A DNA stretch of 64,000 nt from positions 124,001 to 188,000 of the forward strand of contig NZ_JACLZJ010000005.1 of assembly GCF_014253075.1 (NCBI RefSeq), given 5' to 3'. The position numbers and the translations under genes are program-made. Positions 1-10,136 of this stretch are shown piece by piece. The first letter of the stretch is position 1. Every line of letters begins with the position of its first letter. The DNA comes from Ochrobactrum sp. CM-21-5 (GTDB lineage: Bacteria > Pseudomonadota > Alphaproteobacteria > Rhizobiales > Rhizobiaceae). Below the pieces are notes generated by a model. The model had not been told where the DNA came from and did no database searches. It saw only the letters and a program-made list of their open reading frames with translations.

Positions 1-1094
1 TACTTCTTTGCCGCATCCTCTTCCGCCAGCCCAACCGTGCCAATCTCGGGCTGCGAGAAAACGGCGGTCGCGATCAACTCATGATCCGGCTTTGTCGGAT
101 TGTCCTTGAATGCGGTTTCCAGAAAACACATCGCTTCATGGATTGCAACCGGCGTGAGCTGCACACGGTTTGTGACGTCGCCCACCGCCCAGATATTCGC
201 GACATTGGTACGGGAATATTCATCGACCTCGATTGCGCCAAGCTTGTCGAGTTTTACACCGGCTTTCTCCAGGCCGAGGCCATCGGTGTTCGGCGTACGC
301 CCCAGTGCCAGCATCGCCTGTTCCGTTTCAAGCGTCTCGCCGTTCGAAAGCTCAATGCTTAGACTGCCGTCCTCTCGCTTTGCAACCTTCTCGAAAATCG
401 CACCGCAGACGATACGGATTCCTTTGTTTTCCATGGTTTCATGCAGGAGATGGCGAAGGTCGTGGTCGAAACGGGAAAGAATCTCCCTGCCCCGATACAC
501 CAGCGTCGTCTTGACGCCGAGGCCATGAAAAATATTCGCAAATTCCACGGCGATATAGCCGCCGCCCGCGATCACAATCGACTTCGGCAAGCGTTCCAGA
601 TCGAACGCCTCGTTTGAGCTGATGCAATATTCATGACCTGGCAGGGCTTCATGCATATTGGGCCGTCCGCCGGTCGCGATCAGTATTTTTTCTGCCGTAA
701 CACGGCGGCCGTTCGCTTTCAATTCAAGCGTGTGTTCATCGATCAGTTCTGCACGGCTCGCAAAAATATCGACTTCAGAATTCTCAAGGCCCTTGCGATA
801 CAATCCTTCGAGACGCGCAATCTCCTTGTCCGTCGCTTCGATCAGCCTGTTCCAGTCAAAGCGGCTTGCGCCGACACTCCAGCCGTAGCCGACGGAATCC
901 TCGAAATGCTCTGGAAATTGCGAAGCGTAAACGAAGAGCTTTTTCGGCACGCACCCCCGAATGACGCAAGTACCGCCCATGCGATACTCCTCGGCAAGCC
1001 CGACCTTTTTACCCATGGCTCCAGCCAGTCGCCCCGCCCGCACACCACCGGACCCCCCGCCGATAACAAAGAGATCATAGTCAAAGTCGGTCAT
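1..1094 (-). CDS. gor: Glutathione-disulfide reductase (3' end outside window)
   Basis: NADPH-dependent flavoenzyme that reduces oxidised glutathione in the cytoplasm. The start ATG is at 1094 and the first residues read MTDFDYDLFVIGGGSGGVRA, an FAD-binding GxGxxG loop. The redox-active disulfide follows at about residues 43-48 as GTCVIRGCVPKK, the form typical of glutathione reductase rather than of lipoamide or mercuric reductases. The reading frame stays open to the window edge, so about 364 of an expected 460 or so residues are visible and the dimerisation domain is cut off. It is the first gene of the housekeeping block and runs the same way as the DUF2059 and rpiA genes upstream of it. 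Confidence 0.93.
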   Translation of the reverse strand, partial: MTDFDYDLFVIGGGSGGVRAGRLAGAMGKKVGLAEEYRMGGTCVIRGCVPKKLFVYASQFPEHFEDSVGYGWSVGASRFDWNRLIEATDKEIARLEGLYRKGLENSEVDIFASRAELIDEHTLELKANGRRVTAEKILIATGGRPNMHEALPGHEYCISSNEAFDLERLPKSIVIAGGGYIAVEFANIFHGLGVKTTLVYRGREILSRFDHDLRHLLHETMENKGIRIVCGAIFEKVAKREDGSLSIELSNGETLETEQAMLALGRTPNTDGLGLEKAGVKLDKLGAIEVDEYSRTNVANIWAVGDVTNRVQLTPVAIHEAMCFLETAFKDNPTKPDHELIATAVFSQPEIGTVGLAEEDAAKK

Positions 1095-1144
1095 GGGTTT
1101 CTCCATTCAAGCGTCAAATTCTTTCACTATGTAGGCAAACAAAA

Positions 1145-1168
1145 AAGCCCGGCCAAGTCGCCGGGCTT
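1145..1168 (-). terminator. Rho-independent terminator after the DUF2059 gene
   Basis: A perfect 9-bp stem (AAGCCCGGC / GCCGGGCTT) closes a 6-base loop. On the minus strand it is followed by a run of T (AAAAAA at 1141-1146 on the plus strand). It lies 30 bases past the stop of the DUF2059 gene and just upstream of gor, so it separates the two. Confidence 0.8.
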
Positions 1169-1199
1169 AAATTCTACGTTATCGCCAGTACTTTAGTAC

Positions 1200-1736
1200 C
1201 TACTGCTGCGCAGGCTGTTGGGCCGGTGCTGCTGCGCCAGCTTGTGCGGCCAGAACTTCACCCACGCTCTGTGCGAGATCACGGGCAATACCGTTCTGCC
1301 AGATGTTGGCAGCTTTCACGACTTCACGCGTGACGATCGGCCCTTCCGACAAAAGCTTTTTACCAGCAGGCGACGTGTAGAAAGCAGCGATTGCCTTCAG
1401 TTCGTCCTCGGAGAACGCCTTGGCATAAGCACGCGCGGATTCAGTTTCGAGATCAGCGCGGCGTGAAGCCAGAGCCAGAGCCTTGTCATCGACCGTCTTG
1501 GTAATAAGCGCTTCGAGGTTCGGATCCTTCTGGATCAGTTCGCCCTTGAGCGCCCGAGCAGCATTCGGCAGGATCTCATCGAACTGCTCGGTAGCGTTGA
1601 TCGCCGCAATCGCCGAACGCGCGGCTTCGAGATGTGCTTCGGAAATTTCCTGTGCCGATGCCGCATGAACGCCTGCAATCAGGACGAGCGCGGAAAACGG
1701 TGCAATCAGACGGCGAAAGCCAGTTGCCGGGTTCAT
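1200..1736 (-). CDS. DUF2059 family exported protein
   Basis: Predicted secreted or periplasmic protein of 178 residues. The N-terminus has a signal peptide: a charged start, then a hydrophobic stretch, then an AxA-type site near residue 28 (HAASAQE). The rest is helical and Ala/Glu-rich, with the DUF2059 core pattern of an AYAKAFSEDELKAIAAFYTSPAGKKLL segment given here only in outline; the key residues are FSEDEL and FY(T/S)SPAGKK at about residues 107-127. The tail is rich in Ala, Pro and Gln (about residues 160-178). The family has no settled biochemical role. It lies 25 bases downstream of rpiA and ends in a strong terminator, so it may be co-transcribed with rpiA. Confidence 0.85.
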   Translation of the reverse strand: MNPATGFRRLIAPFSALVLIAGVHAASAQEISEAHLEAARSAIAAINATEQFDEILPNAARALKGELIQKDPNLEALITKTVDDKALALASRRADLETESARAYAKAFSEDELKAIAAFYTSPAGKKLLSEGPIVTREVVKAANIWQNGIARDLAQSVGEVLAAQAGAAAPAQQPAQQ

Positions 1737-1761
1737 ATGGTCAATACTCCGTTCAATCAGT

Positions 1762-2460
1762 TCAAGACCGGTTCATGGTGCGGATGCCGTCAATGCCGGC
1801 AATTACAGCCGCACGCGCCAGTCCGATGAAAAGTCCGTGCTCGACGACGCCAGGTATGGCGAAGAGAGCGTCAGATAATGTCTTTGGATCGGGAATGCGG
1901 CCAAAAGATGCATCCACGATGTAATGCCCACCATCGGTTTCAAAGGGCGAGCCATCTTTTAAACGCAGGTTCAGGGGGCCTGCAAGACCGCAGTTGGCGG
2001 CTGCGGCTTCAATTGCTTGCATCGTCGCGCCAAGACCAAACCGATTGACTTCGATCGGCAGTGGAAAACGGCCAAGCGTTTTCACCACCTTGGACTCATC
2101 TGCAATGACGATCATTGCATCAGAAGCAGCAGCTACGATCTTTTCACGTAGTAAAGCACCGCCACCGCCCTTAATAAGCGAAAGCTCAGAATCCACTTCG
2201 TCAGCACCGTCAACGGTAAGGTCCAGATGCGGAGTTTCTTCAAGCGTAGTGAGCGGAACGCCCAATTCTTCGCACAGCTTGGCGGTTCGTTCAGAAGTCG
2301 GCACGCCAATGATCCTGAAGCCGCCCTTCACCTTCGCGGCCAGTAGCCGTACAAACTCTTCAGCCGTCGAGCCTGTGCCGATACCCAGACGCATACCGTC
2401 TTTGACGTGCGTCAGCGCTTCGGCAGCGGCGGCGATCTTAAGCTTGCGTGCTTCTTCCAT
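1762..2460 (-). CDS. rpiA: Ribose-5-phosphate isomerase A
   Basis: Interconverts ribose 5-phosphate and ribulose 5-phosphate in the non-oxidative pentose phosphate pathway. At 232 residues it has the usual length of the RpiA family. Diagnostic motifs are [10 protein letters not shown] near residue 27, the catalytic region [11 protein letters not shown] near residue 80, and [12 protein letters not shown] just after it. The protein starts [16 protein letters not shown], typical of rhizobial RpiA. The DUF2059 gene follows on the same strand after 25 bases. The 199-base gap upstream to gph holds divergent promoters. Confidence 0.96.
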   Translation of the reverse strand: MEEARKLKIAAAAEALTHVKDGMRLGIGTGSTAEEFVRLLAAKVKGGFRIIGVPTSERTAKLCEELGVPLTTLEETPHLDLTVDGADEVDSELSLIKGGGGALLREKIVAAASDAMIVIADESKVVKTLGRFPLPIEVNRFGLGATMQAIEAAAANCGLAGPLNLRLKDGSPFETDGGHYIVDASFGRIPDPKTLSDALFAIPGVVEHGLFIGLARAAVIAGIDGIRTMNRS

Positions 2461-2659
2461 TACAGAATTCCTAGTATTCCCCTGCGGATTCTCAAAACGA
2501 TCCGGTTCGCGTCTAGCATGCGGGCGCGATGCAACAAAGCTTCTATTCGAAATATGAGGCAGAATTTCATATCTCGTGCCGTTTTGGAGCTACGCTTGAG
2601 CCGATGAGAACTATCGGATAGGTATTCTAACTCCCTTTTGCATATACGAGAGAAGCTTC

Positions 2660-3361
2660 ATGTCCGCTGCCAATGCCAAGCCCATCATCGTTTTCGATCT
2701 CGACGGCACCCTTGTAGATACCGCACCGGATCTATTGGACAGTCTCAACCACTGCCTTTCGATTTCCGGCCTTGAAACTGCGGATCGGGAATCGTTGCGG
2801 CGTTTTGTCGGTCAGGGCGGACGCGTGATGATCGAGCGTGCGTTTGCAGCGCAGCAGACCCAGATCGACGATGCGCGACTCGATCACCTTGTGGAAGAAT
2901 TCCGTGAGCACTACGCAACCCATATGCCGGGTTATTCGAGCTTCTTTCCCGGAGTTCTTGAGGCAATGGATCGTTTCGCCGCACACGGATACGAACTTGC
3001 CGTCTGCACGAACAAGTTCGAAACCTTATCTGTGAAGCTTCTTACCGCCATGGGCGAAGCGTCGCGTTTTGCAGCCATTTGCGGAGCGGACACCTTCGCT
3101 TATCGCAAGCCTGACCCGCGCCACCTCATCGATACGATTGCACGCGCTGGCGGCAACCGCGACCGCGCGATCATGGTCGGCGATAGCCGCACAGATATTG
3201 ACACGGCAAAGGCTGCAGGCATACCGGTCGTGGCGGTCGATTTCGGCTATACGGACCTTCCGGTACAGCATTACGATCCAAGCCGCGTCATCTCTCACTT
3301 CGATGAATTCACGCTTGAAATGGCAGAACAGCTTATCGACACTGTCTCTACTCCGGCCTGA
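2660..3361 (+). CDS. gph: Phosphoglycolate phosphatase (HAD family)
   Basis: HAD-superfamily phosphatase expected to hydrolyse 2-phosphoglycolate to glycolate. The nucleophile motif DLDGTLVDTAPDLLDSL lies at about residues 13-29, motif II is CTNKFE near 120, and the acidic motif VGDSRTDIDTAKAAG is near 174. The alpha-helical cap between them and the 233-residue length fit the Gph/PGP group. A small exported-protein gene follows after only 14 bases and is probably co-transcribed. A second HAD phosphatase lies at 8543-9214, so exact substrate assignment is by family only. Confidence 0.88.
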   Translation: MSAANAKPIIVFDLDGTLVDTAPDLLDSLNHCLSISGLETADRESLRRFVGQGGRVMIERAFAAQQTQIDDARLDHLVEEFREHYATHMPGYSSFFPGVLEAMDRFAAHGYELAVCTNKFETLSVKLLTAMGEASRFAAICGADTFAYRKPDPRHLIDTIARAGGNRDRAIMVGDSRTDIDTAKAAGIPVVAVDFGYTDLPVQHYDPSRVISHFDEFTLEMAEQLIDTVSTPA

Positions 3362-3375
3362 ATGAGGACGACGAC

Positions 3376-3645
3376 GTGTCAATTATAAAGCGTTTTCTTA
3401 TAGTTAGCTTCGCTTCTTCGATCGCGATGGCAGGAAATGCTTTTGCCAACGACCAGTCCCCTTCCGGTCTTCCGGGCGTGAAGGCGCAAAAACCTATTGT
3501 TTCTGCGCCGCCGCCTGCCCCTGAACCGGATCAGAAACCCGCAGGTAACTGGAAAAACTTTCGCGTTGGCAATACCGATGTTTCGATTTCCGGCGACATC
3601 ATCATCGATGTGGGCACTGGCCACATGCGCAGTTCGAGCCGTTGA
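3376..3645 (+). CDS. Small exported protein of unknown function
   Basis: An 89-residue protein with a clear signal peptide: MSIIKRFLIVSF start, hydrophobic core, and an AxA-like cleavage site around residues 21-25 (NAFAND). The mature part has a proline-rich stretch (SAPPPAPEPDQKP, about 42-54) and then FRVGNTDVSISGDIIIDVG, a short beta-type segment. The GTG start is preceded by GAGGACGACGAC, which can act as a ribosome binding site. I do not recognise the family; similar short exported proteins are common beside gph in this clade. It is followed at once by an intergenic repeat. Confidence 0.7.
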   Translation: MSIIKRFLIVSFASSIAMAGNAFANDQSPSGLPGVKAQKPIVSAPPPAPEPDQKPAGNWKNFRVGNTDVSISGDIIIDVGTGHMRSSSR

Positions 3646-3747
3646 AGCATTTCCAGCAAAAATGGGAACCGATTTCGCGTTCGGGAATACACAAAAACAA
3701 AGGGTTAAAGAATTTCACATGGTCCAATTTGAGCCAGAAATGATCTA
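3640..3747. repeat. Rhizobial-type intergenic repeat, copy 1
   Basis: The stretch starting GCATTTCCAGCAAAAATGGG aligns base by base with the stretch at 7383-7490. Both share GAGCATTTCCAGC, then (G/A)AA(C/G)CG.TTT(C/G)CG, then AAACAAAG. Repeats of this kind (RIME/BruRS-like) are scattered between genes in Brucella, Ochrobactrum and Rhizobium. This copy lies between two convergent genes. Confidence 0.6.
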
Positions 3748-3757
3748 AGTTCTGGTT

Positions 3758-5263
3758 TTAACCGGTGCGCGCCAGAGCTGACCAAACCGTGGGTAACTGA
3801 TTGGGTAAATCTTCGGCGATGAGACCATGGCCGAAGCGTCTGGCTGCATCGGCATGAACCCAGACGGCGGCACAGGCAGCTTCAAACGGTGGCGTCCCCT
3901 GCGCGAGAAGCCCGCACACAATACCGGCGAGCACATCGCCCGATCCGGCAGTCGCCAGAAATGGTGTCCCATTGGCGTTTACAACAGCCATGCCGCCGGG
4001 TTCGGCAATAACCGTATCCGGTCCTTTGTAAAGAATTACGGCATTGGCGCGCTGAGCCGCCTGACGGGCCTTGTTGATCTTTGACACATTCTGGTCGGCA
4101 ATATCGGGGAAAAGCCTCCGAAACTCGCCTTCATGCGGTGTAAGAACAAGAGTTGAAGAAGCATTTTCCCGCGCTTCAAATAGCTGCCGCGGATTCTTTT
4201 CAAAGGCGGTGATGCCGTCCGCATCAAGCACAAACCCATGAAACGACTGCGTATTGCCCGCCCCCAGAGCGGAGAGCATCAATGTGTGATCCCGTGCAAA
4301 AGCCGGGCTTCCATAGCCAGGCCCCAGAACCGCCGCAGCGACTTTTCTGTGCAAAATGAACTGTTCGACATCCTTTATGCTTCTGGTCTCGTGCACCATG
4401 ATACTGGTGGAATGTGCGGCATTGACGGGAACCGCTTCCGGCGGCGTCAGCAGCGTTACCGCACCCGCCCCGCTGCGCGCCGCGGCGAGCGCAGCAAGCC
4501 TTGCGGCTCCTGTCGAATGCAGTCCGCCGGAAAACACCGCCGCGTGACCCCGCCTGTATTTATGCGTATCGACATGAAGCGAAGGCAATCCATCGCTCCA
4601 TAATTCTGGTGCGTTTTCAAATGCTTGCGAATTAATACCACCAAGAATATGGTCTGGAATCCCAATATCCGCAACGTGAAGAACACCGCAATGCGCCCGC
4701 CCCGGCTGCAGAAGATGGCCTACCTTCTTTCGAAAAAACGTTAAAGTCGCGGTTGCCTGTGTGGCTACGCCTAGAACTTGCCCGCTTTCCCCGGAAATTC
4801 CGGTGGGTAAATCGACTGCAATGACCGGCATCCCAGATGAATTCAACGCATCGATAACCGTTGCCTCCGCGCCATGAACGTCCCGTGCCAGACCCGCGCC
4901 GTAGATAGCGTCAATAGCACCGCCAAAGCTCGCCGGAGAAAACTCATTCAGCCCTCGCACCTCCCCCTTATAGAAAAGCGAAGCGCGCATGGCATCCGTG
5001 CCCTTTCGCGGCGGCGCGACGCTAAAACACACGACCTCGCAACCTGCTTCGGACAAAAGCTGTGCGGCAACGTAGCCATCACCGCCATTGTTTCCCGGAC
5101 CGCAAAGCACAGCTATGGGAGCCTTAGTTGAAAACATCCGTTGCGCTGCTTCCGCTACGGCGCGCCCTGCCGCCAGCATCAGTGAAAAACCATCACATAC
5201 ACCAGTCTCGATCGTCAGTCGGTCAACCTTCGTCATTTCCTGAGGCGTAAGCAGCTCGAACAT
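3758..5263 (-). CDS. nnrD: Bifunctional NAD(P)HX epimerase / ADP-dependent dehydratase
   Basis: Repairs hydrated NADH and NADPH. The N-terminal YjeF_N epimerase domain (about residues 1-215) carries LCGPGNNGGDGYVAAQ at 53-68. The C-terminal ribokinase-like dehydratase (about 225-495) carries HKYRRGHAAVFSGG and the catalytic TAGSGDVLAGIVCGLL near 435. The length of about 501 residues is normal for the fused form. I place the start at 5263 (MFELLTPQEMTK) because AAAGGTG lies 5 bases before it; an in-frame start at 5281 would add six residues without homology-like character. It is transcribed divergently from glnB. Confidence 0.93.
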   Translation of the reverse strand: MFELLTPQEMTKVDRLTIETGVCDGFSLMLAAGRAVAEAAQRMFSTKAPIAVLCGPGNNGGDGYVAAQLLSEAGCEVVCFSVAPPRKGTDAMRASLFYKGEVRGLNEFSPASFGGAIDAIYGAGLARDVHGAEATVIDALNSSGMPVIAVDLPTGISGESGQVLGVATQATATLTFFRKKVGHLLQPGRAHCGVLHVADIGIPDHILGGINSQAFENAPELWSDGLPSLHVDTHKYRRGHAAVFSGGLHSTGAARLAALAAARSGAGAVTLLTPPEAVPVNAAHSTSIMVHETRSIKDVEQFILHRKVAAAVLGPGYGSPAFARDHTLMLSALGAGNTQSFHGFVLDADGITAFEKNPRQLFEARENASSTLVLTPHEGEFRRLFPDIADQNVSKINKARQAAQRANAVILYKGPDTVIAEPGGMAVVNANGTPFLATAGSGDVLAGIVCGLLAQGTPPFEAACAAVWVHADAARRFGHGLIAEDLPNQLPTVWSALARTG

Positions 5264-5454
5264 CGTACACCTTTCACACACAGTTGATGGCGGTGATTAA
5301 ATACGTGGCACGAACCTTTATGCAAGCGCGCCCATTTTTTTCGCAGACTGCTTATTTTTTAGCCAGATACTTACAATCGAGAAACCTTATCAGGACATAT
5401 CCCATGGTGTGTGGCTTGCGTATAGCCCGTCATTAGTGCCACTCTTCCACGTGA

Positions 5455-5907
<453 letters not shown>

Positions 5908-5952
5908 CAAACCCAGCATACCGATCCATCGTCGTGCAAACAGGAAATTAAT

Positions 5953-7362
5953 ATGACGACCGCCAACGATATTCTGAAACAGATCAAAGACAACGACATC
6001 AAGTTCGTCGATCTTCGCTTCACCGACCCCAAGGGCAAGCTCCAGCATGTTACGATGGATATAGGCCTCGTCGACGAAGAAATGTTCATTGATGGCGTCA
6101 TGTTCGACGGTTCGTCGATTGCTGGCTGGAAAGCCATCAACGAATCCGACATGGTGTTGATGCCCGATCCGGCAACCGCACACATCGATCCTTTCTTTGC
6201 GCAGTCCACGCTCGTGATTCTTTGCGATATTCTGGACCCGATCTCCGGCGAGCCTTATGGCCGTGACCCACGCACGACCGCAAAGAAGGCCGAAGCCTAT
6301 CTCAAATCTCTGGGCATCGGCGATACCGTCTATGTGGGACCGGAAGCTGAATTCTTCGTCTTTGACGACGTGAAGTACAAAGCCGACCCATACAATACCG
6401 GCTTCAAGCTCGATTCATCCGAACTGCCGTCCAATGACGACACCGATTATGAAACCGGCAATCTCGGCCATCGCCCGCGCGTCAAGGGCGGCTATTTCCC
6501 GGTTCCTCCAATCGACAGCGCACAGGACATGCGCTCGGAAATGCTCACCGTTCTGACTGAAATGGGCGTGACGGTTGAAAAGCATCACCATGAAGTAGCG
6601 GCCGCTCAGCATGAGCTTGGCGTGAAATTCGACTCGCTCGTACGCAACGCCGACAAGATGCAGATATTCAAATATGTCGTTCATCAGGTTGCCAATGCCT
6701 ACGGTAAAACGGCAACATTCATGCCGAAGCCGATCTTTGGCGACAACGGCTCGGGCATGCATGTCCACTTCTCGATCTGGAAAGATGGCAAGCCGACCTT
6801 TGCCGGCAATGAGTATGCCGGACTGTCGGAAAGCTGCCTCTACTTCATCGGCGGCGTCATCAAGCACGCCAAGGCTGTGAATGCTTTCACCAACCCATCG
6901 ACCAACTCTTACAAGCGTCTTGTTCCTGGCTATGAAGCCCCGGTCCTGCTGGCGTATTCGGCTCGCAACCGCTCGGCCTCCTGCCGCATTCCATTCGGAT
7001 CCTCGCCGAAGTCCAAGCGACTTGAAGTTCGCTTCCCCGATCCGGCAGCAAATCCATATCTCTGCTTCGCGGCCCTGCTCATGGCTGGCCTAGACGGAAT
7101 CAAGAACAAGATCCATCCGGGCCAGGCTATGGACAAGGATCTCTATGATCTCCCCGCCAAGGAACTGAAAAAAATCCCGACCGTCTGCGGTTCGCTTCGT
7201 GAAGCGCTTCAGTCGCTCGACAAGGACCGTGAATTCCTCAAGGCTGGCGGCGTGTTCGACGACGATCAGATCGACAGCTTCATCGAGCTGAAGATGGCCG
7301 AAGTTATGCGTTATGAAACGACCCCGCATCCAGTCGAATTCGACATGTATTATTCGGTCTAA
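5953..7362 (+). CDS. glnA: Glutamine synthetase type I
   Basis: Makes glutamine from glutamate, ammonia and ATP as a dodecamer. The 469-residue length is standard for GS I. Visible signatures are [10 protein letters not shown] near residue 50, [11 protein letters not shown] around 264-274, the [11 protein letters not shown] loop around 320, and the adenylylation site [10 protein letters not shown] with its tyrosine near 397, the position modified by GlnE. It is the second gene of the glnB-glnA operon. Regulation is expected at both the RpoN promoter and the adenylylation tyrosine. A strong terminator lies about 170 bases downstream, after a repeat. Confidence 0.98.
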   Translation: MTTANDILKQIKDNDIKFVDLRFTDPKGKLQHVTMDIGLVDEEMFIDGVMFDGSSIAGWKAINESDMVLMPDPATAHIDPFFAQSTLVILCDILDPISGEPYGRDPRTTAKKAEAYLKSLGIGDTVYVGPEAEFFVFDDVKYKADPYNTGFKLDSSELPSNDDTDYETGNLGHRPRVKGGYFPVPPIDSAQDMRSEMLTVLTEMGVTVEKHHHEVAAAQHELGVKFDSLVRNADKMQIFKYVVHQVANAYGKTATFMPKPIFGDNGSGMHVHFSIWKDGKPTFAGNEYAGLSESCLYFIGGVIKHAKAVNAFTNPSTNSYKRLVPGYEAPVLLAYSARNRSASCRIPFGSSPKSKRLEVRFPDPAANPYLCFAALLMAGLDGIKNKIHPGQAMDKDLYDLPAKELKKIPTVCGSLREALQSLDKDREFLKAGGVFDDDQIDSFIELKMAEVMRYETTPHPVEFDMYYSV

Positions 7363-7382
7363 TACTGGTGTGCAGGGGTCTT

Positions 7383-7490
7383 GAGCATTTCCAGCCAAAA
7401 CGTGAAGCGGATTTGCGCCGGATAATGTGATGAAACAAAGATTTGGAGCGGTTCCGATACTTCGGTTCAGACAGGAACTGCTCCAGACGC
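7383..7490. repeat. Rhizobial-type intergenic repeat, copy 2
   Basis: Starts GAGCATTTCCAGCCAAAACG and aligns along its length with the repeat at 3640-3747. Its ends are partly self-complementary (TTGGAGCGGTTCC ... GGAACTGCTCCAG), so it can fold into a long hairpin in RNA. It sits between the glnA stop and the glnA terminator. Confidence 0.6.
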
Positions 7491-7531
7491 CCGTAAAATC
7501 CTGCTTGCCTCCATGTAGACAAACGCACAAA

Positions 7532-7555
7532 AAACCCCGGAGAAATCCGGGGTTT
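7532..7555 (+). terminator. Bidirectional rho-independent terminator (glnA / atpaf2)
   Basis: The stem AAACCCCGG / CCGGGGTTT (9 bp) closes the loop AGAAAT. It has A-rich DNA on the left and TATTTTTT on the right, so it can end transcription of glnA on the plus strand and of the ATP12 gene on the minus strand. Confidence 0.85.
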
Positions 7556-7608
7556 ATTTTTTATATCAGCGAATTAAGAACTATATTTAATGTGTCGGTC
7601 AAAGTTGA

Positions 7609-8391
7609 TCAGAGGACGTGCAGCAATCTCGCGGCAACCATCATCTCTGTCTCCCGGTTTTTGCGCCGCTGGCTGGCTTCGGAATCATCACCCCACTGTT
7701 CGATGGTCCAGTCCTCGTCAAGATGGGCTCGCGACCAGCCGTCTTCAGCCGATATTTCACCCTTGGCAACAGCAAATGCAATAATCGCCGAGCCTGTCAA
7801 AGTGGTCATTGTGTGCAGCGATGCCAGCGCAATGGGGTCTTTAAAATTCGAAAGATGCACGCCGAAGGCCGTAATGGCTTCCCTTGATTGCTCCACATGC
7901 ATCACCCCCTCCGCAAGCGCGAAACGCGCTCCAAAGCTTTCAGCCCAGTCGATCAGCGGGTCCCAGCGTTCGGTCTGCCGTGCCACCAGTTCTTGCGGGC
8001 TGTCTGCACGATAGCAGAGCATATCCGTTCCTGCGAAGCGCAATATGTCTTCAAACACAGCCTGCGGGTCCAGCGCTATTCCGTCCAGCGCCGTATTGAC
8101 GAGACGCGTTGCCGGCATCCTGCCCGGATCAATAACACTTTCCTGCTCGCGGAATTCCTCCGCGACTATTTCGGCCGCCTCTGACGATGGTAGAAGCAGA
8201 AGATTGCGTGCGGGCGTTTTAACCGGGCGCCCATCGAGATGAACGGCGAAACCACCCTCGACTTCCGCCACTTCTACCGTCTTGTAGAAGCGCTTTGGTA
8301 ATTGCGCCTGCATCTGTTTTTGCGCCCGTACGATAGGATTTTCGTCGGAGAGCATCTTACCGGCTTCGAGATCGCTTAGAATATCGCGCAT
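7609..8391 (-). CDS. ATP12-family F1-ATPase assembly chaperone
   Basis: Member of the ATP12 family, which in mitochondria binds the F1 alpha subunit during ATP synthase assembly; alphaproteobacteria keep an ancestral form. The 260-residue protein has the family patterns VHLDGRPVKTPA, the segment around GRMPATRLVNTALD, and RFAGTDMLCYRAD near the middle. I use the ATG at 8391 (MRDILSDLEAGK). The frame is open further upstream to 8598, but that part overlaps the neighbouring HAD gene and is not family-like. It is the last gene of a minus-strand run beginning at rluC. Confidence 0.88.
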   Translation of the reverse strand: MRDILSDLEAGKMLSDENPIVRAQKQMQAQLPKRFYKTVEVAEVEGGFAVHLDGRPVKTPARNLLLLPSSEAAEIVAEEFREQESVIDPGRMPATRLVNTALDGIALDPQAVFEDILRFAGTDMLCYRADSPQELVARQTERWDPLIDWAESFGARFALAEGVMHVEQSREAITAFGVHLSNFKDPIALASLHTMTTLTGSAIIAFAVAKGEISAEDGWSRAHLDEDWTIEQWGDDSEASQRRKNRETEMMVAARLLHVL

Positions 8392-8542
8392 GATTTTGTC
8401 CAGTCCTGTATCGCCTTGCGGCGCTTGAGCATGTCTCCCAAAACTAGGAATTGTTTGGGTTAACGACATGCATAAACACAAATAGATTGAGCGGTTTTGA
8501 CACCCCCGAAAGCCGCACCGCTCCAAGTGAAGCGATTGCCAT

Positions 8543-9214
8543 CTACGATGAACGTTCTTCCAGTCCATGCAGCAGCGCAAACAGATCGGAAGGCGCATTC
8601 ATAACGTGATGCGCGCCAGCATCAATAAGCGCCTGCTTATCATGATACCCCCATGACACGCCGGCGGCCATGGCGCCTGCCGAGCGCGCCATCTGCATAT
8701 CGTAGATCGCATCGCCAATAACGATTGTCCGGTCGGGTTTTACCCCCATTTCCGAGCACGATTCAAGCACCATGGCCGGATGAGGTTTCGACGGGCAATC
8801 ATCGGCAGTCCTTATCACGACAAAATGGCGCCCGATATCGTGACGCTCAAAAACGGCACGGACCCCGCGCTGGGACTTTCCCGTGACAATGCCCAGCAGA
8901 AGATCGCCGCGCGCGCCCAATTCAGTCAGTAGCGGTAAAATACCATCGTAAAGCGGCTCGGCAAAATCAGGCGCTTGGCGTAGCCGCACAAAATTTTCCT
9001 TGTAACGCTGAGTCAGCCACTGAACCTGTTCATCTGGCTCCCGTCCCAAAATCTGAGCGATGGCAAGAGGCAGCGACAAACCTATGATCGAGTGCGTCTG
9101 TGCGATTTTTGGCGGCTGCAACCCGGCATCAACAAAGCTCTCGGCCATACAGCGATGGATAAAATCACCGCTATCGACCAGCGTGCCATCACAATCGAAG
9201 AGAACGAGTTTCAT
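8543..9214 (-). CDS. HAD-IA family hydrolase
   Basis: A 223-residue HAD phosphatase of unknown substrate. The nucleophile motif FDCDGTLVDS is at residues 6-15, motif II is VTGKSQRG near 115, and the acidic motif IVIGDAIYDMQMA is near 168. It resembles the phosphoglycolate/pyrophosphatase-like branch, but gph at 2660 is the better candidate for glycolate. Its start codon overlaps the stop of the EamA gene by 4 bases (ATGA), so the two are translationally coupled and part of the rluC-EamA-HAD run. Confidence 0.85.
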   Translation of the reverse strand: MKLVLFDCDGTLVDSGDFIHRCMAESFVDAGLQPPKIAQTHSIIGLSLPLAIAQILGREPDEQVQWLTQRYKENFVRLRQAPDFAEPLYDGILPLLTELGARGDLLLGIVTGKSQRGVRAVFERHDIGRHFVVIRTADDCPSKPHPAMVLESCSEMGVKPDRTIVIGDAIYDMQMARSAGAMAAGVSWGYHDKQALIDAGAHHVMNAPSDLFALLHGLEERSS

Positions 9215-10134
9215 CGCACAACCGCTGCCTTTGCCGGACGATTGATAATAAGAAGTCCCAAACCGATGAGGATGAGAGCAACGAATATTTTCCAGCTCAG
9301 TGGTTCGCCAAGTATTGCACTACTCAATAAGACGCCGAAAGCAGGCGTGAGAAAAGCGAAATTGGACAACTTGGACACCGGGTAGCGGCGCACCATCCAG
9401 AACCAGAGCGGATAGGTAAAAGCTACAACGAAGATCGACTGAAACAGGAACGCCGAAATCGAAAAGAGATCGGGATAGCGAACTAACGGGCCGCTGAACG
9501 TGATGAACGGAAGCGGTACGACTGCAGCAACCACCAACTGATACAGCAGGATTTTCTCCGGCACCGCACTTGCCAGTTTCGTCCGCTTGATAACAAGCGT
9601 GGTCAGCCCCCAAAATACGCCCGACAGGAGAGCGAGCAAATCGCCATAAAGTGCATAAGGCCCCTGTCGGCTGACTTCATCAGAAAAAACGACGAACACG
9701 CCGAGAAACGCCACACACATGCCGATGAAGGCGCGCATCGACATCCGTTCGCCCAGCAGAAAATGACTGCCGATTGCGACCCAGAACGGCATGACGTTCA
9801 TCATCAGCGTGACCCGGCCGACGGTTGTCAGATCCATCGCAAGGAAAATCAGGACGAACTCTGAGCCGAAAAGTATCCCTGCAGCGATGCCGCCGAACAG
9901 TGTCCCGTCGCGAGTGAACAGCGGAATGCGACGCCAGTAGCACCACATGAACACGCAAAGGCCACCCAATGCAGCACGGCCAGCAGCCATCAGCATCGGG
10001 TTGAATCCACGATTACCAATCTTGATGGCAACCTGATTGAGGCCCCAGCTGAACATGATGAAAATGACCAAGGCAATAGCCACTCCATCAAACGAAACCC
10101 GGCCTTGCGCCGTTCCCCCCGCTCCGCTTGACAT
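9211..10134 (-). CDS. EamA/DMT-family permease
   Basis: Inner-membrane transporter of the drug/metabolite superfamily with about ten transmembrane helices in two EamA repeats of about 140 residues each. Recognisable parts are FIMFSWGLNQVAIKIGN in helix 1 and the second-half pattern YPVSKLSNFAFLTPAFGVLL followed by GEPLSWKIFVALILIGLG. The substrate cannot be told from sequence. The ATG at 10134 (MSSGAGGTAQ) is preferred; an upstream in-frame extension to 10179 overlaps rluC. It lies 2 bases downstream of the rluC stop and overlaps the HAD gene by 4 bases. Confidence 0.87.
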   Translation of the reverse strand: MSSGAGGTAQGRVSFDGVAIALVIFIMFSWGLNQVAIKIGNRGFNPMLMAAGRAALGGLCVFMWCYWRRIPLFTRDGTLFGGIAAGILFGSEFVLIFLAMDLTTVGRVTLMMNVMPFWVAIGSHFLLGERMSMRAFIGMCVAFLGVFVVFSDEVSRQGPYALYGDLLALLSGVFWGLTTLVIKRTKLASAVPEKILLYQLVVAAVVPLPFITFSGPLVRYPDLFSISAFLFQSIFVVAFTYPLWFWMVRRYPVSKLSNFAFLTPAFGVLLSSAILGEPLSWKIFVALILIGLGLLIINRPAKAAVVR

Positions 10135-10136
10135 GG